Source: Fragilariopsis cylindrus CCMP1102 (taxonomy: Eukaryota; Bacillariophyta; Bacillariophyceae; Bacillariales; Bacillariaceae). Taken from it: 64,000 bases of DNA. The notes below the pieces were generated by a model. It was given only the letters and a program-made list of their open reading frames with translations. It did no database searches and had not been told where the DNA came from. Shown in pieces: positions 10,175 to 22,310 of the stretch (position 1 is its first letter; each line of letters opens with the position of its first letter). Location: the NCBI GenBank assembly GCA_900095095.1, contig FMBT01000463.1, forward strand, positions 1 to 64,000. The letters are read 5' to 3'. The position numbers were made by a program, and so were the translations under genes.

Positions 10175-10798
10175 TTAATAACAACACGGACAATTTGGGC
10201 TTCTCATTCCTCCATTCGCAAATGACATTGTTGCCAAAAAGTTGAGTTCTTCCTTCTCTTTTTTGTGATGATTCGTACTACTACTACTACTACTACTACT
10301 ACTACGAGAACTTGTAGTATAGGCAGCAGGGGAAAAAGATGCGATATGTTTCCTGGACGAGTTTATTGTTGGTTTTGTTGTTTCGTTCGTTATTGTTGTT
10401 GATATTATATTCGTCGCCTTTGGTTCCCAAGGAAAAGGAATTATTTTAGGATTTCGATTTTTGTCATCATCATCAATACGAGTAGTAGCTTTGTTTTCTT
10501 CATCATCTTCGATTTTCCCTTCTCTATCGTCGATCTTGTCATCGCCGTTTGAATCTGCTGGCTCATTGTCATTATTATTATTACTACTACTACTACTACT
10601 ACTACTACAATTATTGTTGATGTTGTCCTCGTCACGACGTGAAGATAAGAATCCGAAACAGGATGTATAGTCATATCTTTGATTGATCACGAAAACTATC
10701 GCAACAATTGTTAAGGACGCGAGGGTGAACGCTTGTTGTTGTTGTTGGTTGTTGTTTTGAAAACTTGAACCAATCAGCATCCAACTCCATTTCTGCAT
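10175..10798 (-). CDS. Single-pass membrane protein with low-complexity body and Cys-rich tail
   Basis: Unrecognised 207-residue protein. After a short Gln-rich N terminus comes one hydrophobic segment (AFTLASLTIVAIVFVIN, about residues 23-39). Then follow a Ser/Asn/Asp-rich stretch, an aromatic-proline patch (KIIPFPWEP) and a poly-Ser run. The last 18 residues, TMSFANGGMRSPNCPCCY, are unlike the rest in composition. The C-P-C-C end is a plausible lipidation or metal site. The long disordered middle is built from triplet repeats (TAC/AGT runs at about 10278-10303 and 10576-10606). Product and location are unknown beyond probable membrane attachment. Confidence 0.6.
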   Translation of the reverse strand: MQKWSWMLIGSSFQNNNQQQQQAFTLASLTIVAIVFVINQRYDYTSCFGFLSSRRDEDNINNNCSSSSSSSSNNNNDNEPADSNGDDKIDDREGKIEDDEENKATTRIDDDDKNRNPKIIPFPWEPKATNIISTTITNETTKPTINSSRKHIASFSPAAYTTSSRSSSSSSSSSTNHHKKEKEELNFLATMSFANGGMRSPNCPCCY

Positions 10799-11530
10799 GT
10801 TCAGAATTCACGAACATGTGCGTGTGCAGTGTTGCGTGTGTGCGTGTGTGTATGCTTCTTTATTGACGGCGTGGTCACGCTTTCATCCAACACAACACAA
10901 CACAACCAACCAACGTCGTCGTGTATTCGTAAATAATATTAAAATTTAATTCACAATGTCGTAATAGTTCTAGATGCAACGTTTCGATACTTTCGATACT
11001 ACAACTTTCTGTTTATCTATTTCTGCCTGTACGCATAGGTACATTGTGATTTCTTTTTCTGCTTAATTGCTGTCTCTTCCATCGGACTTCGAAGTACAAT
11101 GCATTGTATTAAGTTGCTAGCTACAGTACTAGTACGTCATATGTTCGATGTCCTGTGTTGTGTAATAAAAGAACGGATAAAAATTTGCGTTATGAAAATC
11201 AAAAAGCATTATCAATCCGCGCAATTAAAATCTAGGGCTTAATAAAATTGCGCGTGATATTCAAATTTTAAATGCACATCAACAAGATCAAAGATCAATC
11301 TGTTCGCCCCACAATACAGTAGAGAAGTGAAGTATTTGTATATGTCGTCGAGTCGCACAGGAGCCAATAAACCAACAGCAGTTCTTCCATAATGCTGTAT
11401 TGCAATCTTCGGTCAAGGCCAAACAAAGACGGTACTGGCATTCCTTTCTTTTATTCTCAATTACTATACATACGACTAGACAAAAGGCTGGAATCAAACA
11501 AAAAATAGAGAAAAGACAAAAGACACCATA
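10799..11530. other. Divergent intergenic region
   Basis: It separates the minus-strand gene ending its 5' side at 10798 from the GH30 gene starting at 11531, so it should hold both promoters. A TG/TGCG-rich stretch lies at 10815-10850. No gene is seen. Confidence 0.5.
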
Positions 11531-13122
11531 ATGACGACGAATGAAAGCCAACCGCTTTTGAACAATGGTTCTACTAAAACTAAAGAAAGTAAAGGAAAAC
11601 GAGGTGTCAATAATAATATAATGTCTTGGCTGAAGTTAGGAGCGTGTGCGATTGCCCTGCTTGGATTTGGTGTACTGATCGGTAATAGATATGGTACTCG
11701 ACAACGAGATAATTCATCGATCACATCCTCATCCTCATCATCATCATCATCATCATCTACAGACAGCACATCTACTACTACTACTACTACTCCTGAACGA
11801 CCACCAATCGATTCCGATAATCCTCCATCAAATAGTCCTCGGGTTCGTCCCTTTTGTAAACTATACGGAGATCATCTTAAATTTGCTGGTGTTCTACAAA
11901 CATCTATCGGCGATCCATCGCAACAATGGTCTCATATACCATGTTATGCTCAACCGAAACACAATAATGTAAATTTTTGGGCCCCCAGTAAAGATGATAG
12001 TATTAGTGATGTAAATATAAATGGGTATGGTGTACCAGATGCGATATTTAGAACCGACTTTAATCGATATGCATTCCCAGAACGTCAACCGATTATTGGT
12101 TTTGGTGCTGCATTTACTGAAGCTTCATCCTTAAACTACCAATCATTATCTGATGTTGGAAAAGAACGTTTGATGGAACTTTTATATGGAAAGAGTGGAA
12201 TAGGGTATAGCATCGGTGCGTAGCGTCTCTGTTTGTTTTAATATAGAGTGTCAGATTGATGTGTAGGATACCAAATATTTATTGTATCTGGTCACAACAT
12301 AATTTTCTTTTTCATCTCTGATCACACAATATTCTAAATGCATACATTGCACAATTTTCATAACAATTGTAATTGTAATTGTCCCAATATTTTATACTTT
12401 GCAGGAAGAGTCCCTATAAACTCCTGTGATTTTTCTATTGAATCATATACATTTGACGATGTCAATGACGATTTTGACTTAAAACATTTTGATACTAACG
12501 TAACGCATGACGCACAAAAAGATGGTATGATCGATATGATTCTACGAGCCACTGCAGTTTTTAACGAAGCTTGGAAAGTACAAAACAATGTTAATGTTAT
12601 TAATGATGACGAGAACACGGGGAATAATGGAGGAGGTATAATTGATGGGGATTTTAAAATGTTTGCCTCGCCGTGGTCACCACCCAGTTGGATGAAAAGT
12701 CCATCATCTGAAGAGGACATATCAGCTGGATTAGAACATGCGTCAGGAATGACCGGTAGTGTTCAACCAAGTTGCTTGCGAGAGGGAACAGGTAAAAATT
12801 CCAAGTACGCTAAAGCATGGGCATCGTATATATCGAAATTTATTGCTGCATATCTTGACTATGGTGTACCATTAAAAGCGATTACTGTACAAAATGAACC
12901 TGAATTTCCGGCACCATGGGAAGCTTGTAGCTACACACCAGAAACAGAGGCCGACTTTGTTGGATATCATTTAGGACCGCAACTAAAGAATGATCATCCT
13001 GATATTCGAATTTTTATGTTTGACCATAATAAGGTAAATTCTTTTGGGGACGAAAGAGTTCAAATATATAGTAGCAACTCTCCTACCTTCAATGTATTAT
13101 GATTACAATATTAATAGTATGC

Positions 13123-13153
<31 letters not shown>

Positions 13154-14797
13154 GCAACCTTTATTGTTCGTTTACCATTTCCCTTTATTCAGGACCATAT
13201 GGTGACTTGGGCGAAAATAATCCTCAATCAGACTCATCCTAGCTCCCAATATGTTTCCGGAAGCGCGTACCATTGGTATGCAGGTGGAATGGACCGATTG
13301 TTGGATGGTGCTGTCGGATCTCCCAATATGCATCGAATGCAAGAAGAACTCAGGAAGTTAAACGTCTCGAATGATCATCTTGTTTTCAACAGTGAAGCGT
13401 GTCATTGTCCATATACAGGGTATGCAGGCGGAGATATTGAAGTGTCTTGGGCTCGTGCTGAACGTTACGCTCACACCATTTTGGCCGATCTTGCAGCTGG
13501 AAGTAACGGTTGGGTAGAATGGAACTTGTTACTAGATTCCGTGGGTGGTCCGAACCATTTGCACAATCTTTGTGACGCTTCCATCTTGGCTGTACCGCAT
13601 CGAGCCACCAACGAGGCAGACATCCCTCCTACTTTTGACTGGGAAACAACTAATGCCAAAAAGAAGTTCGGACCGAATATCGGGGACGGACGAACTCGAG
13701 AAGAATTGGTAAGTAAAGCACGAAATTAAGTTTCGAAATACAGCCTGTTTTTCCTGTTCTTTTTCTTCTTCCCCATTTAATGAATACGAATATCTTATAT
13801 CTTATATCTTATTATTATTGAATATTTCTTGTAAAACCAAACTTTCTAAATTATCAAAACAGAATGCTTTGGGTTTACCTGCAAAGCATCTTGATGTAGG
13901 ACTAGGTAAGAGCAGCTACGAAAATATAGAATAGATAATGTCTCGATTGTCATCAAAAGCACGCTCACAAACTCTTTTTTCCTTCGAATATTACGTCTCT
14001 CCACGTTAGCTGTGCAACCGATGTACTATTATATGGGACATATTTCCCGCTATGTAAGACCTGGATCGAGATCTGTGATGGGATTGGTCGATAACGCCAA
14101 AGATGGATTCCGTGCTTTTCGTTCACCTGGGGATAATGTTGCTGGAGGTGGTATCAATGACTTAGCCCGTCATGGAATTGAATTGACTGCCTGGCCTTGT
14201 GAGGGATCGACTCGTCAGCAATTCCATTGGAAGTCCAAGACACAACACATCGAAGTGTCTGGGCATGACTGGGTTGGCAATCCAACAACATCCTGCGTTT
14301 CGAACAGTGCTGATAAGAGTTTCTTAGGCATTACTATGACGGACTGCAGTACCAAGAGCGAAGTGGGTATTTTTGACATGGTCGAAATAAACAAAAACGA
14401 GACTGATGGATTTGTTAAGTTTGTTCAATCGGATGGAGACGTTGAGCGCTGTCTTGTTCTAAAAGATCTAGAAAATAATGGAGGAGCTTATGGACCGCGA
14501 GGAGGAGCTCAAGTGACGTTGGGTCACTGTACCAGCCCAGCAGCTCTGTGGAATTATTCCAAGGAAACAAAAGAGATCGTATCATATTATATACCCGAAG
14601 GTCCTGTGTGTATGACTACTGGATGGCCCTTCCTGCAAATGGGTGCATTTGCGACACCCAATGGAGAGAGTTCCAAAACCGTTGTTGTTTTAAATGAAGC
14701 AAAAGCCTCGGCAAATTATGTTTTGTACGATGGTGATAACATCGTTCTTTCTGGATCCATCCCACCCCGATCCATTCAAACTCTTCTTCTAGATTAA
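11531..14797 (+). CDS. GH30 glucosylceramidase, membrane-anchored, with C-terminal beta-trefoil insert
   Basis: The enzyme should hydrolyse the beta-glucosyl bond of glucosylceramide or similar glycolipids, in the lumen of the secretory pathway or outside the cell. Five exons join in phase: 11531-12215, 12405-13033, 13193-13708, 13863-13905 and 14010-14797, giving 886 residues. Human GBA1 has about 500 in the mature form. An N-terminal anchor (residues about 33-53, KLGACAIALLGFGVLIG) and a Ser/Thr linker suggest a type II membrane protein. Family landmarks are FGAAFTEA, GYSIGRVPINSCDFS (spanning exons 1 and 2), FASPWSPPSWMK, acid/base Glu393 in TVQNEPEF, nucleophile Glu506 in FNSEACHC, and WNLLLD. 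After YYYMGHISRYVRPGSR a segment of about 190 residues (GIELTAWPCEGSTRQQFHW, then CLVLKD and VTLGHCTSP) looks like a ricin-type beta-trefoil set inside the beta-sandwich, which resumes with TVVVLNEAKASANYVLYD. Confidence 0.93.
13113..13155 (+). repeat. TC/AC microsatellite in the second intron of the GH30 gene
   Basis: A (CT)n run followed by (CA)n lies between the donor at 13034 and the acceptor at 13191-13192 and may serve as part of the pyrimidine-rich region of the intron. Confidence 0.8.
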
Positions 14798-15649
14798 ATA
14801 AATAAGTTGAGCATATATGATGCAATATGAAATCCTAGTTTTTTTTTTTCTCCTTTCCTTACTTCTCGTTTTGAATCGTGATTGATTCATTTTTTAATTA
14901 AATCGTCTGATTTCGATATACTAGTGTGCATAATGAGCACCTTGAGGGACATGCCTATCTCATAGATACCACCAAGCAGGAAAAATGATCTCACATTGAA
15001 TCAAGTACCATTCCCTACTCTCAGATAGACCCTTCCTCTTGCTAATGCACTTGCTAATGCAAGTAGTGGTAAAATGGAAACAATATGGTATCTTAAGAAA
15101 GCAATACATTAGTCAAGAGCAGGAAAGTCCCCTGCTATAGCACATCCATCCTAAAGAAGAAGAAGAAGAACTTCAATGCACTACCACTGGATTTTACGGC
15201 AATATCCTGTAGTATATCCTGCAGTACTCAGTATAGTAATCACTGCTGTTTGTGGTACAGCAGTTAATGCTATCTTTATGAGTTTCCTGCCATCCTCTCT
15301 ATCCTTCTTGTGTTATGCAGATTGGTGGTCAAGTACTGTATAATAGAAGAGAGAAGCAAGAACACGCTACTTTTATAGTCTCCTCATTGTGACGTCCTTC
15401 CGTTGTCCGCGCCGCTTAGAGTACACGTGTAACGCTAATATTGCACTTTTGAAACAACATACATAAATCAAGACAACATTTTTTGTGAAGGCAACAAATC
15501 AACATCATTCATGATTCATCGGATTCCATGGAATACCAACATCTGGATTACTCTATTCGATCCTCAGGCAAAAACAATATACTATATGATACCACTATAT
15601 AATATATATTAATATATAAACGACAAACGCAAACATACGATTATTCAAT
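14798..15649. other. Intergenic region with small direct and inverted repeats
   Basis: No gene is seen. CTTGCTAATGCA occurs twice in tandem near 15040-15065. A perfect 8-bp hairpin (ACTGCTGT, 7-nt loop, ACAGCAGT) lies at 15242-15264. AT-rich sequence at 15585-15620 precedes the RF1 start and may be its core promoter. Confidence 0.5.
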
Positions 15650-17208
15650 ATGGGAATAATGGAACTTTCGTCTGTTCTTACTATTTGTGTGTTTGTACTA
15701 TCACTAATTTATTGTGTTGAGGGATTTGTCACATCGACAAAAAGATCAACAATCGTCACAACCACTACACCATCATGGACTAGCGCAAACACAAATACAG
15801 CACTACACATGGTCCTCGATCAGGGGATGGCTGGTAGATTAGATGGAATGAAACGATCGTATAATGCCATGACTGAACGTCTTGGAGATCCCGATGTTCT
15901 TGAAGATTCTAAACTATTACAAAAGGTTATGAGCGATCGAGCTAGCAGTGAACAAGTCGTCACAGCATACGACGAATATTGCGGTCTACAGGAAGAATTG
16001 GATGGAGCAACGGAACTATTCCAAGAAGCTGGAGATGATGCGGAGTTGAGAGAAATGGCCCGAGCCGAAATTAAAGAAATAGAGCCCCAATTAGACCGTC
16101 TCGAGGAGGAAATGAAAATTTTATTGTTACCCAAGGATCCAAATGATGAGCGCAATGTCATGGTAGAAATTCGTGCAGGTACGGGTGGGTCGGAAGCTAG
16201 TATATTTGTGGGAGATCTACTTGATGTTTACCGAAAATATATCTCAACTCAAGGGTGGCAAATGAAAATCATTGATGAGTCTTCTGGTGAGTCCGGAGGT
16301 TTCAAAAATATTGTTATGGAGATTAAGGGTGACAGCGTCTACTCTAAAATGAAATGGGAGGCTGGTGTGCATCGTGTACAGAGAGTTCCCGCCACAGAAT
16401 CTGCAGGTCGGGTCCATACATCTACCGCCACGGTTGCTATTATGCCTGAATGTGACGAGGTTGATGTAAAAATTGATAAAAAAGATATCGATATGTAAGT
16501 ATATATATATTTCCGTACACATATCATATACATGTACAGATGCATGTACATTTTGTTCCTAGTTTTGTTTACTTCTTATCAGAAAATCCATCACTCACAC
16601 TCGGTAATTCCTTTTCTATTCCTCTAGGTCAACCATGAGATCAGGTGGTGCAGGTGGTCAGGTGAGTCAGTCAATCTATATGATGCAACAAAATTTATTG
16701 AATTTGGAACGAGGGGTAACTGTATACTGCACTGTAATACATTCTGATTTTGTTTACTTCTTCTGCTAGAAAGAAAATACACATAATTTACACTCAATAT
16801 ATTTCATTTTTTCCCTCCTTATAGAATGTCAACAAAGTCGAAACAGCTGTTGATCTTCTGCACAAACCTACTGGTATTCGAATCAAATGTACTCAGGAGC
16901 GATCCCAGCTCAAAAACAAAGAATTGGCAATGAAAATGCTCATGGCAAAGCTATACGATATTGAGCTCGAAAAACGAGATATGGAAGATCGGGAACGACG
17001 GGGAGTACAAGTGGGTACCGGTGGACGAAGTGAAAAAATCCGAACGTACAACTGGAAAGACTCACGTTGTTCCGACCATCGTATCCAACAAAATTATCCA
17101 CTTTCACAGTTTTTGAATGGAGATATCGACCCAATCATTAGTGCTATGATATTAAAAGATCAAGAAGAGAAGCTTCAAGCACTTTCTGAAGAGTCAGCGG
17201 CAATATAA
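15650..17208 (+). CDS. prfA: Plastid-targeted peptide chain release factor 1
   Basis: RF1 ends translation at UAA and UAG by driving peptidyl-tRNA hydrolysis; this copy should serve plastid ribosomes. Exons 15650-16494, 16628-16661 and 16825-17208 join in phase to 420 residues, against about 360 in bacteria. The extra N terminus is a signal peptide ([19 protein letters not shown]) followed by [12 protein letters not shown] Phe directly after the cleavage point and a Ser/Thr/Lys-rich stretch form the bipartite plastid leader of red secondary plastids. Family motifs are [33 protein letters not shown] and [14 protein letters not shown], with the catalytic GGQ at residues 291-293 on the tiny middle exon of 34 nt. 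The tail [16 protein letters not shown] is typical of class-I factors. A mitochondrial RF1 would lack the signal peptide. Confidence 0.93.
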
Positions 17209-17378
17209 TATCGACGATTCACTTTTGAAGAAAAATTCAAACAAAAAACGATCTTTATATTAGCCAATACAAAAGTACTATAGTGCTCATGGCGTTTTGA
17301 ATTCTGTGCTAAAAGCAATTACAAAATCTAAGATCGATGTCACCAATTACTGCTATTCCAATACTTGTTCTATAATAA

Positions 17379-17823
17379 TTATTTTTCTGATTGTGCATTT
17401 TTACGGTCTTTAAATAACAGCCGCTTGAACAAAAACTGTCCGGTATTTTTTACTACGGATTTTTTCCCCCTCTCATCTTTTGTTTTCAAAGCTACTGTAC
17501 ATGATAGTGATAATTTGTCAGCTTCTTCACTTTCAATCATTGCCGCTGCCTCTGACTGTTCTGTTCCCCCCAGAACGTTGGAATCTAACTTGAGCTGCAA
17601 GCCTTTGATCACTGATGATTGTCTCGTTATTTCTTGTTGGAATGTTTTGAACTTTTGCATAGCATTATCGTTACTCTCCCGAAGCTCTGCATTTTCACGA
17701 TCTAGAATTTTAATTTTTGACGTAAGATTTTCAATCATTGATGATCCACCACTGTTGCTACTGCTACTGCTACTACTACTGCTACTCGCATCGTCTTCCC
17801 GTTCACTAAAATCCCTTGGATTG

Positions 17824-17854
<31 letters not shown>

Positions 17855-18863
17855 CAGCAGTACCATCCATCTCGTTTGGTGTAGGAAACAAGGAAAACGA
17901 TTCATCCGTCATACTCGAGGTGCTACAAGTATTGTTATCAACGATGCATAATTTATCGATGATGGAAGACTCGGTCAAAGAAAGAGGTGCGGTAACAACA
18001 ACAGTACTTTCTTGACTTCCCTGATTTTTGATCGTTTGAGGCAGGTTTTTGTTTTCTTTTTTCAAATCGTCGCATGTACTCGCCGTCAAGTATTCAACTT
18101 TGTGTTCTGAGCTGTCAAACTTTATATGCATGTACTCATCATTTTTTCTACACTGTTGCTGTTGAAGATCAGTTCGTGACTTCTCTTGTAGTGCTTCTCT
18201 AACATCCATTAGATCATTTTCCAATAGCACATTTCGTGCCTGTAAGTCATCAACCAAGCGACATTTCTTTTTCGTGACGGATACCTCTTCTTCTAACTCT
18301 ACTATACGATTATTCTGACACAGTAAGTTATCGGACTTTTCGGTAGTCGTAAACTTTGCCTGACAGTGGCGGCGAAGAATTATGCGTCGATCCTCCAACG
18401 CCTCTAATGTGTCTTCCATATTTTTAAGTCTAAGCATTTTTTTCTTTACTAGTTCCATACTTTTGTTCACTATACTTCGTGTTCCTCCTGGACGTATGAT
18501 GGTGTGTTCATAATTCGTTGATTTTGATGATGTAGAAGAAGTATCATCGTGATTATGATTGTGATCATCGTCGTCACCGTCACTACCTACTCCCAACCGA
18601 AGTGAATCTTCGAGGGTTTGTATCTTTGTTACACTAGACATAAACCGTTCCATAATCGGACCCAATCGTTCTCGTATATCGTTGGTTCTGTGTTTTCTTT
18701 CTTGATCAATCATTGCGTCGTGGTCAACAACTGGTATTAAGGAACCTGTTGTAGATGTAATGATTTTTGTTGACAATGCTGACTTTCGATTATTGGTCGC
18801 TGCTGAAGAGTAGGTTACAACATTGTCGACATTAACGCCATCATCAAATGTCGTAGGAGACAT
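17379..18863 (-). CDS. Coiled-coil protein of unknown function
   Basis: The 494-residue product has no domain I recognise. Residues about 65-85 and 150-240 and a later segment (SSMIENLTSKIKILDRENAEL) have heptad-like spacing typical of coiled coils. Between them lie an Asp/His run, a poly-Gln run (about 348-356) and a poly-Ser run, all from triplet repeats. The C terminus is basic (NTGQFLFKRLLFKDRKNAQ). A scaffold or cytoskeletal role is the usual guess for such proteins but nothing here proves it. It converges with RF1 (stop-to-stop distance about 170 bp). Confidence 0.7.
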
Positions 18864-19763
18864 GGGAGTGATGATGGAATTTTGATGATGTCAAGATAAA
18901 ATAATCGAATATTTCTCAGCTTTCATGCACTACAAGTAGACTGATAGTCTGTATCGCATCGGTACGTAGTGCGAGTACTTTTTTCTGCTCTCTTTCCACA
19001 GCTTTGGTCCTTATCTCGTGCCACTTGCTACAGTTGTAAGTCGTATCACACTTTCCTTCTTCTACGTACTAGTAACAACCAAAATATCTATGCATTGTCC
19101 TGTCTCTTGAGCCGAAATGGTTTAAGGTAGTGCTTGTAGTATTGTTTGTATCATTCATTAAACGTCGTTCGTCCGCCCCGCGTTGAGGGCGATGATTTTA
19201 TGGCGCGTAAAAACCCGAAATAATTAATGGAACTTCAATAATAACACAAAAAATAATACACAAAAATACATACTGTGCATTGTACCGTAAAACAGGCAAA
19301 AGGGGGAATAAAAAATGGTACGATGTAACGTAATGTTAGTTTGACCCCAAAATGAAGGCCCAACCGTAAAAAATGCGATTTGAATTATTTAAAGTGGTCC
19401 TTCTTCTTCACGCACAAAATGAATGCGAAGATATCATCTTTCTGCTCTTTGCTTTGTTGTTATTTTGTTACCGTGTACAAGTATGCGTGCGGTACTGTAC
19501 TTCGTTACGTACAATTTGGTGCTGTGTAGCGAGCAGAACCAGAATAAAATTAAACGACCCGAAGTCATTCATGCTTAACTTGCTAAGCGCATTACATCAA
19601 CTTACGAATACCGATAGACAAAACAAAGAGTTCTTGTACTATCTTATAGAGTATTTGTTGTATTGAGTATTGTCTATACAATTCCATCAATTCAACATAA
19701 ATTTCTACTACCGTTGTTGTTATTATTATCTCCGTAGTAGTCGAGAAAAGTCATCCATCAGTC
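18864..19763. other. Divergent intergenic region of 0.9 kb
   Basis: It separates divergent genes (coiled-coil protein and nonaspanin). A plus-strand open frame at 19373-19666 is hydrophobic and Cys-rich but has no motif or leader context and is not called. No repeat or RNA gene is recognised. Confidence 0.5.
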
Positions 19764-22057
19764 ATGTATTCTCTTCAATCAACCTTATCAACGGTAAGTT
19801 GCTTTTGGCTTCTGATATGCAGTGGGCAAGCTGCCTCTAGCAGTGCCAAAGATAAGAAACGTTTGGGTTCACGTAAAAAAGTGGTACCTAAGGGCAAAAC
19901 GCTCCCCACAGGTGCATTAGCAAAACAAGATCAACTTCGAACCAAGACATTCGCTAAGCTTGAACAATCAAAGCGTTTAAACCGTCGTGAAAAGAAGGAA
20001 GTTGCTTCCGCTGAGTTGGCAACATACAAGGAAAAGCGTCGCGAAGGTGTTGATGAGGTTTCCAACACAGAAGAAGCGGTCTTATTACGAAATTACCGTC
20101 TTAGGAACAAAAAACGAAAAGGACTTATCCGTAAGAAAGAGGTTTCTTTGTCGCAAATTTTATTTCCAGGTGTCTCTCCCGAAGAGTATGTTGCCGGAGA
20201 ACAAGTTTGGATCTATGCCGACTTAGTTGAATCGAAAAAGACTCAAGTTCCCTACGAGTTTTACGACTTACCGGGCTGTCAACTAAATGTCGAATCTGGT
20301 CTTAAAAAGAAAAGACGCGAGAGAAAGAATTTAGGTTCAAGATTGCAGGGACATGATATGAAACCTGCTCCTTTTGACCTGTTCACTAAACAAGACAAGA
20401 CTTGTACTCCTATGTGTCTCAGAGAGTTAGAAGGGAAAAAACTTCGGTGGATGAGACGACTTATTGAACGTCAGTACCGTGTCTCATTCCAGTTGGATAG
20501 TTTACCCGTACTTATGAGAAGTCAGGAATTGAATTACGCCGTCAGAGGATACCCTGTTGGATTCAGAGCCCCTTTACCTCCGGTCCTGGTGATGCTCCAA
20601 GTGCTCGGTTAAAGGGAATGATGAATATCTTCCTTTACAATCACTTGAAGTTTGCTATCACCTACCACACAGATCCCTCCCAATTCGAGGGAATTCGAAT
20701 TACTGGCTTTGATGTACATCCCGTCAGTATCGCTCATGAAATCCCCGCCACTGGAGAGGTCACGGCTGCTACAAAACTTTCGACTTGTAGTGGAATGGAA
20801 GTAGAGAACGACCCAGAACTTTACCTTTCGTTGACACCAGAAAATGGAAAGTCTGTCAAGGTTGTTTACAGTTATGATGTTCAATGGATTGAAAGTAATG
20901 ATTTATTATGGGCCGACCGATGGGACGTATATTTGGTCGGTGCGCCCGACGATGACATTCATTACTATTCCATCGTTAACAGTCTCATGATTGTTTTGTT
21001 CATGACTGGAGCTATCGCTACCATTATGATCCGAACTCTACGCAAGGATATTGCTGGGTACAATGAATTACAGACTCTAGAAGAAGCACAGGAAGAAACC
21101 GGTTGGAAGCTTGTACACGGTGACGTCTTTCGTCCTCCTCAATTTTCTCCCATGTTGCTTTCAGTCATGGTCGGTACCGGTGCCCAGATTGGCCTTGCAT
21201 TTGCACTTGCCATGGTTTTGGCCATTTTGAAGGTAACCAACTCTATGAAAAAGGGTCAAATCTTGACATCGATGATTTTACTTTACGTCTTGTGCGGGTC
21301 TATTGCTGGCTACGTATCGGCTCGCGTGTACAAGTTTTGTGATGCAAAGAATTGGAAATTAAATTCCATTGCAACAGCCACTGCTTTGCCCGCATTGTTT
21401 GTCTCCATGTTCGCCCTATTGAACATCTTTTTGAGTTTCGCTGGTGCTGCCACCGCTGTCAGTTTCTTAACAATCGTGGTCCTATTCTTATTGTGGGTCA
21501 CTATCTCAGCGCCACTGGTCTTTGTCGGTGCTTTCGTTGGACTGAAAGCAGGAACCATTGAGGTTCCTACTAAAACTAAACAAATCGCACGTATTGTTCC
21601 TGAAGCTCCTTGGCATATGAATAGCATCGTTACGATGTTCATGGGAGGTATCCTACCCTTCGGATCCGTCTGCATTGAACTAGCATTTATCATGTCAGCT
21701 CTCTGGCTACATCAAATCTACTACGTAATGGGCTTTCTTTTAGCTGTCTTGGGAATTTTGGCTGCCACCTGTGCTCAAGTTAGTATTGTCTTGGGCTACT
21801 TACAGCTCTGTGCAGAAGATCATCGTTGGTGGTGGAAATCCTTCATGAACTGTGCTATGGCTGGATTTTACTTGTTCCTGTACAGTCTCTGGTTCTTGTC
21901 GAGCCGATTGGACCTAGTCGGTTTCTTACCAGTTGTTGTTTATTTGACCTACATGAGTATGATCTCCGTTTGCTTTGGACTCTTCTGCGGTTCTGTTGGC
22001 TTCCTTTCCAGCTTCTGGTTCACACGTACCATTTATGGGGCAGTTAAGGTCGATTAA
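19764..22057 (+). CDS. Nonaspanin / TM9SF (EMP70) family protein, one -1 frame break
   Basis: TM9SF proteins are nine-pass Golgi/endosomal membrane proteins needed for sorting and adhesion. A signal peptide (about residues 1-23) is followed by an unusual Lys/Arg-rich stretch of about 100 residues. The luminal domain then starts at FPGVSPEEYVAGEQVWIYAD, with VPYEFYDLPGCQ and YAVRGYPVGF. The first frame ends at 20612. The second, open from before 20618, carries LYNHLKFAITYH, SYDVQWIES, WADRWDVYL and the membrane segments, with VHGDVFRPP at the start of the TM region. The two join if one base is added in the C4/T3 run at 20569-20575, giving RAPFTSGPGDAPSARLKGMM and 764 residues in all. The C terminus GAVKVD is the family COPI-binding type. 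No intron is seen. The break is most likely a base missing from the sequence. Confidence 0.9.
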
Positions 22058-22310
22058 TAATATAATAATCAGATGTACTATGTGCGTGCGTTTATTTATA
22101 ATGAAAATACAATATCTCCACATACGATTAAATAAAGAAAGTGAATGCGAAGGAATGATTTCAAAATATCGGACACATTAAAAAACTCAGAAAAATACTA
22201 AGAATAAAATCACATTAATATTAATTTAGATTCGAATATATTATTAAACCCCCTATTATAGTGTTACAGATCATTAGTTGGTCTGCAGTTATACATCATT
22301 ACTAACAACT

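Noticed and set aside
19373-19666. 97-residue plus-strand open frame upstream of the nonaspanin
   Set aside because: No signal peptide, motif or splice link; it lies in a divergent intergenic region and looks like chance.
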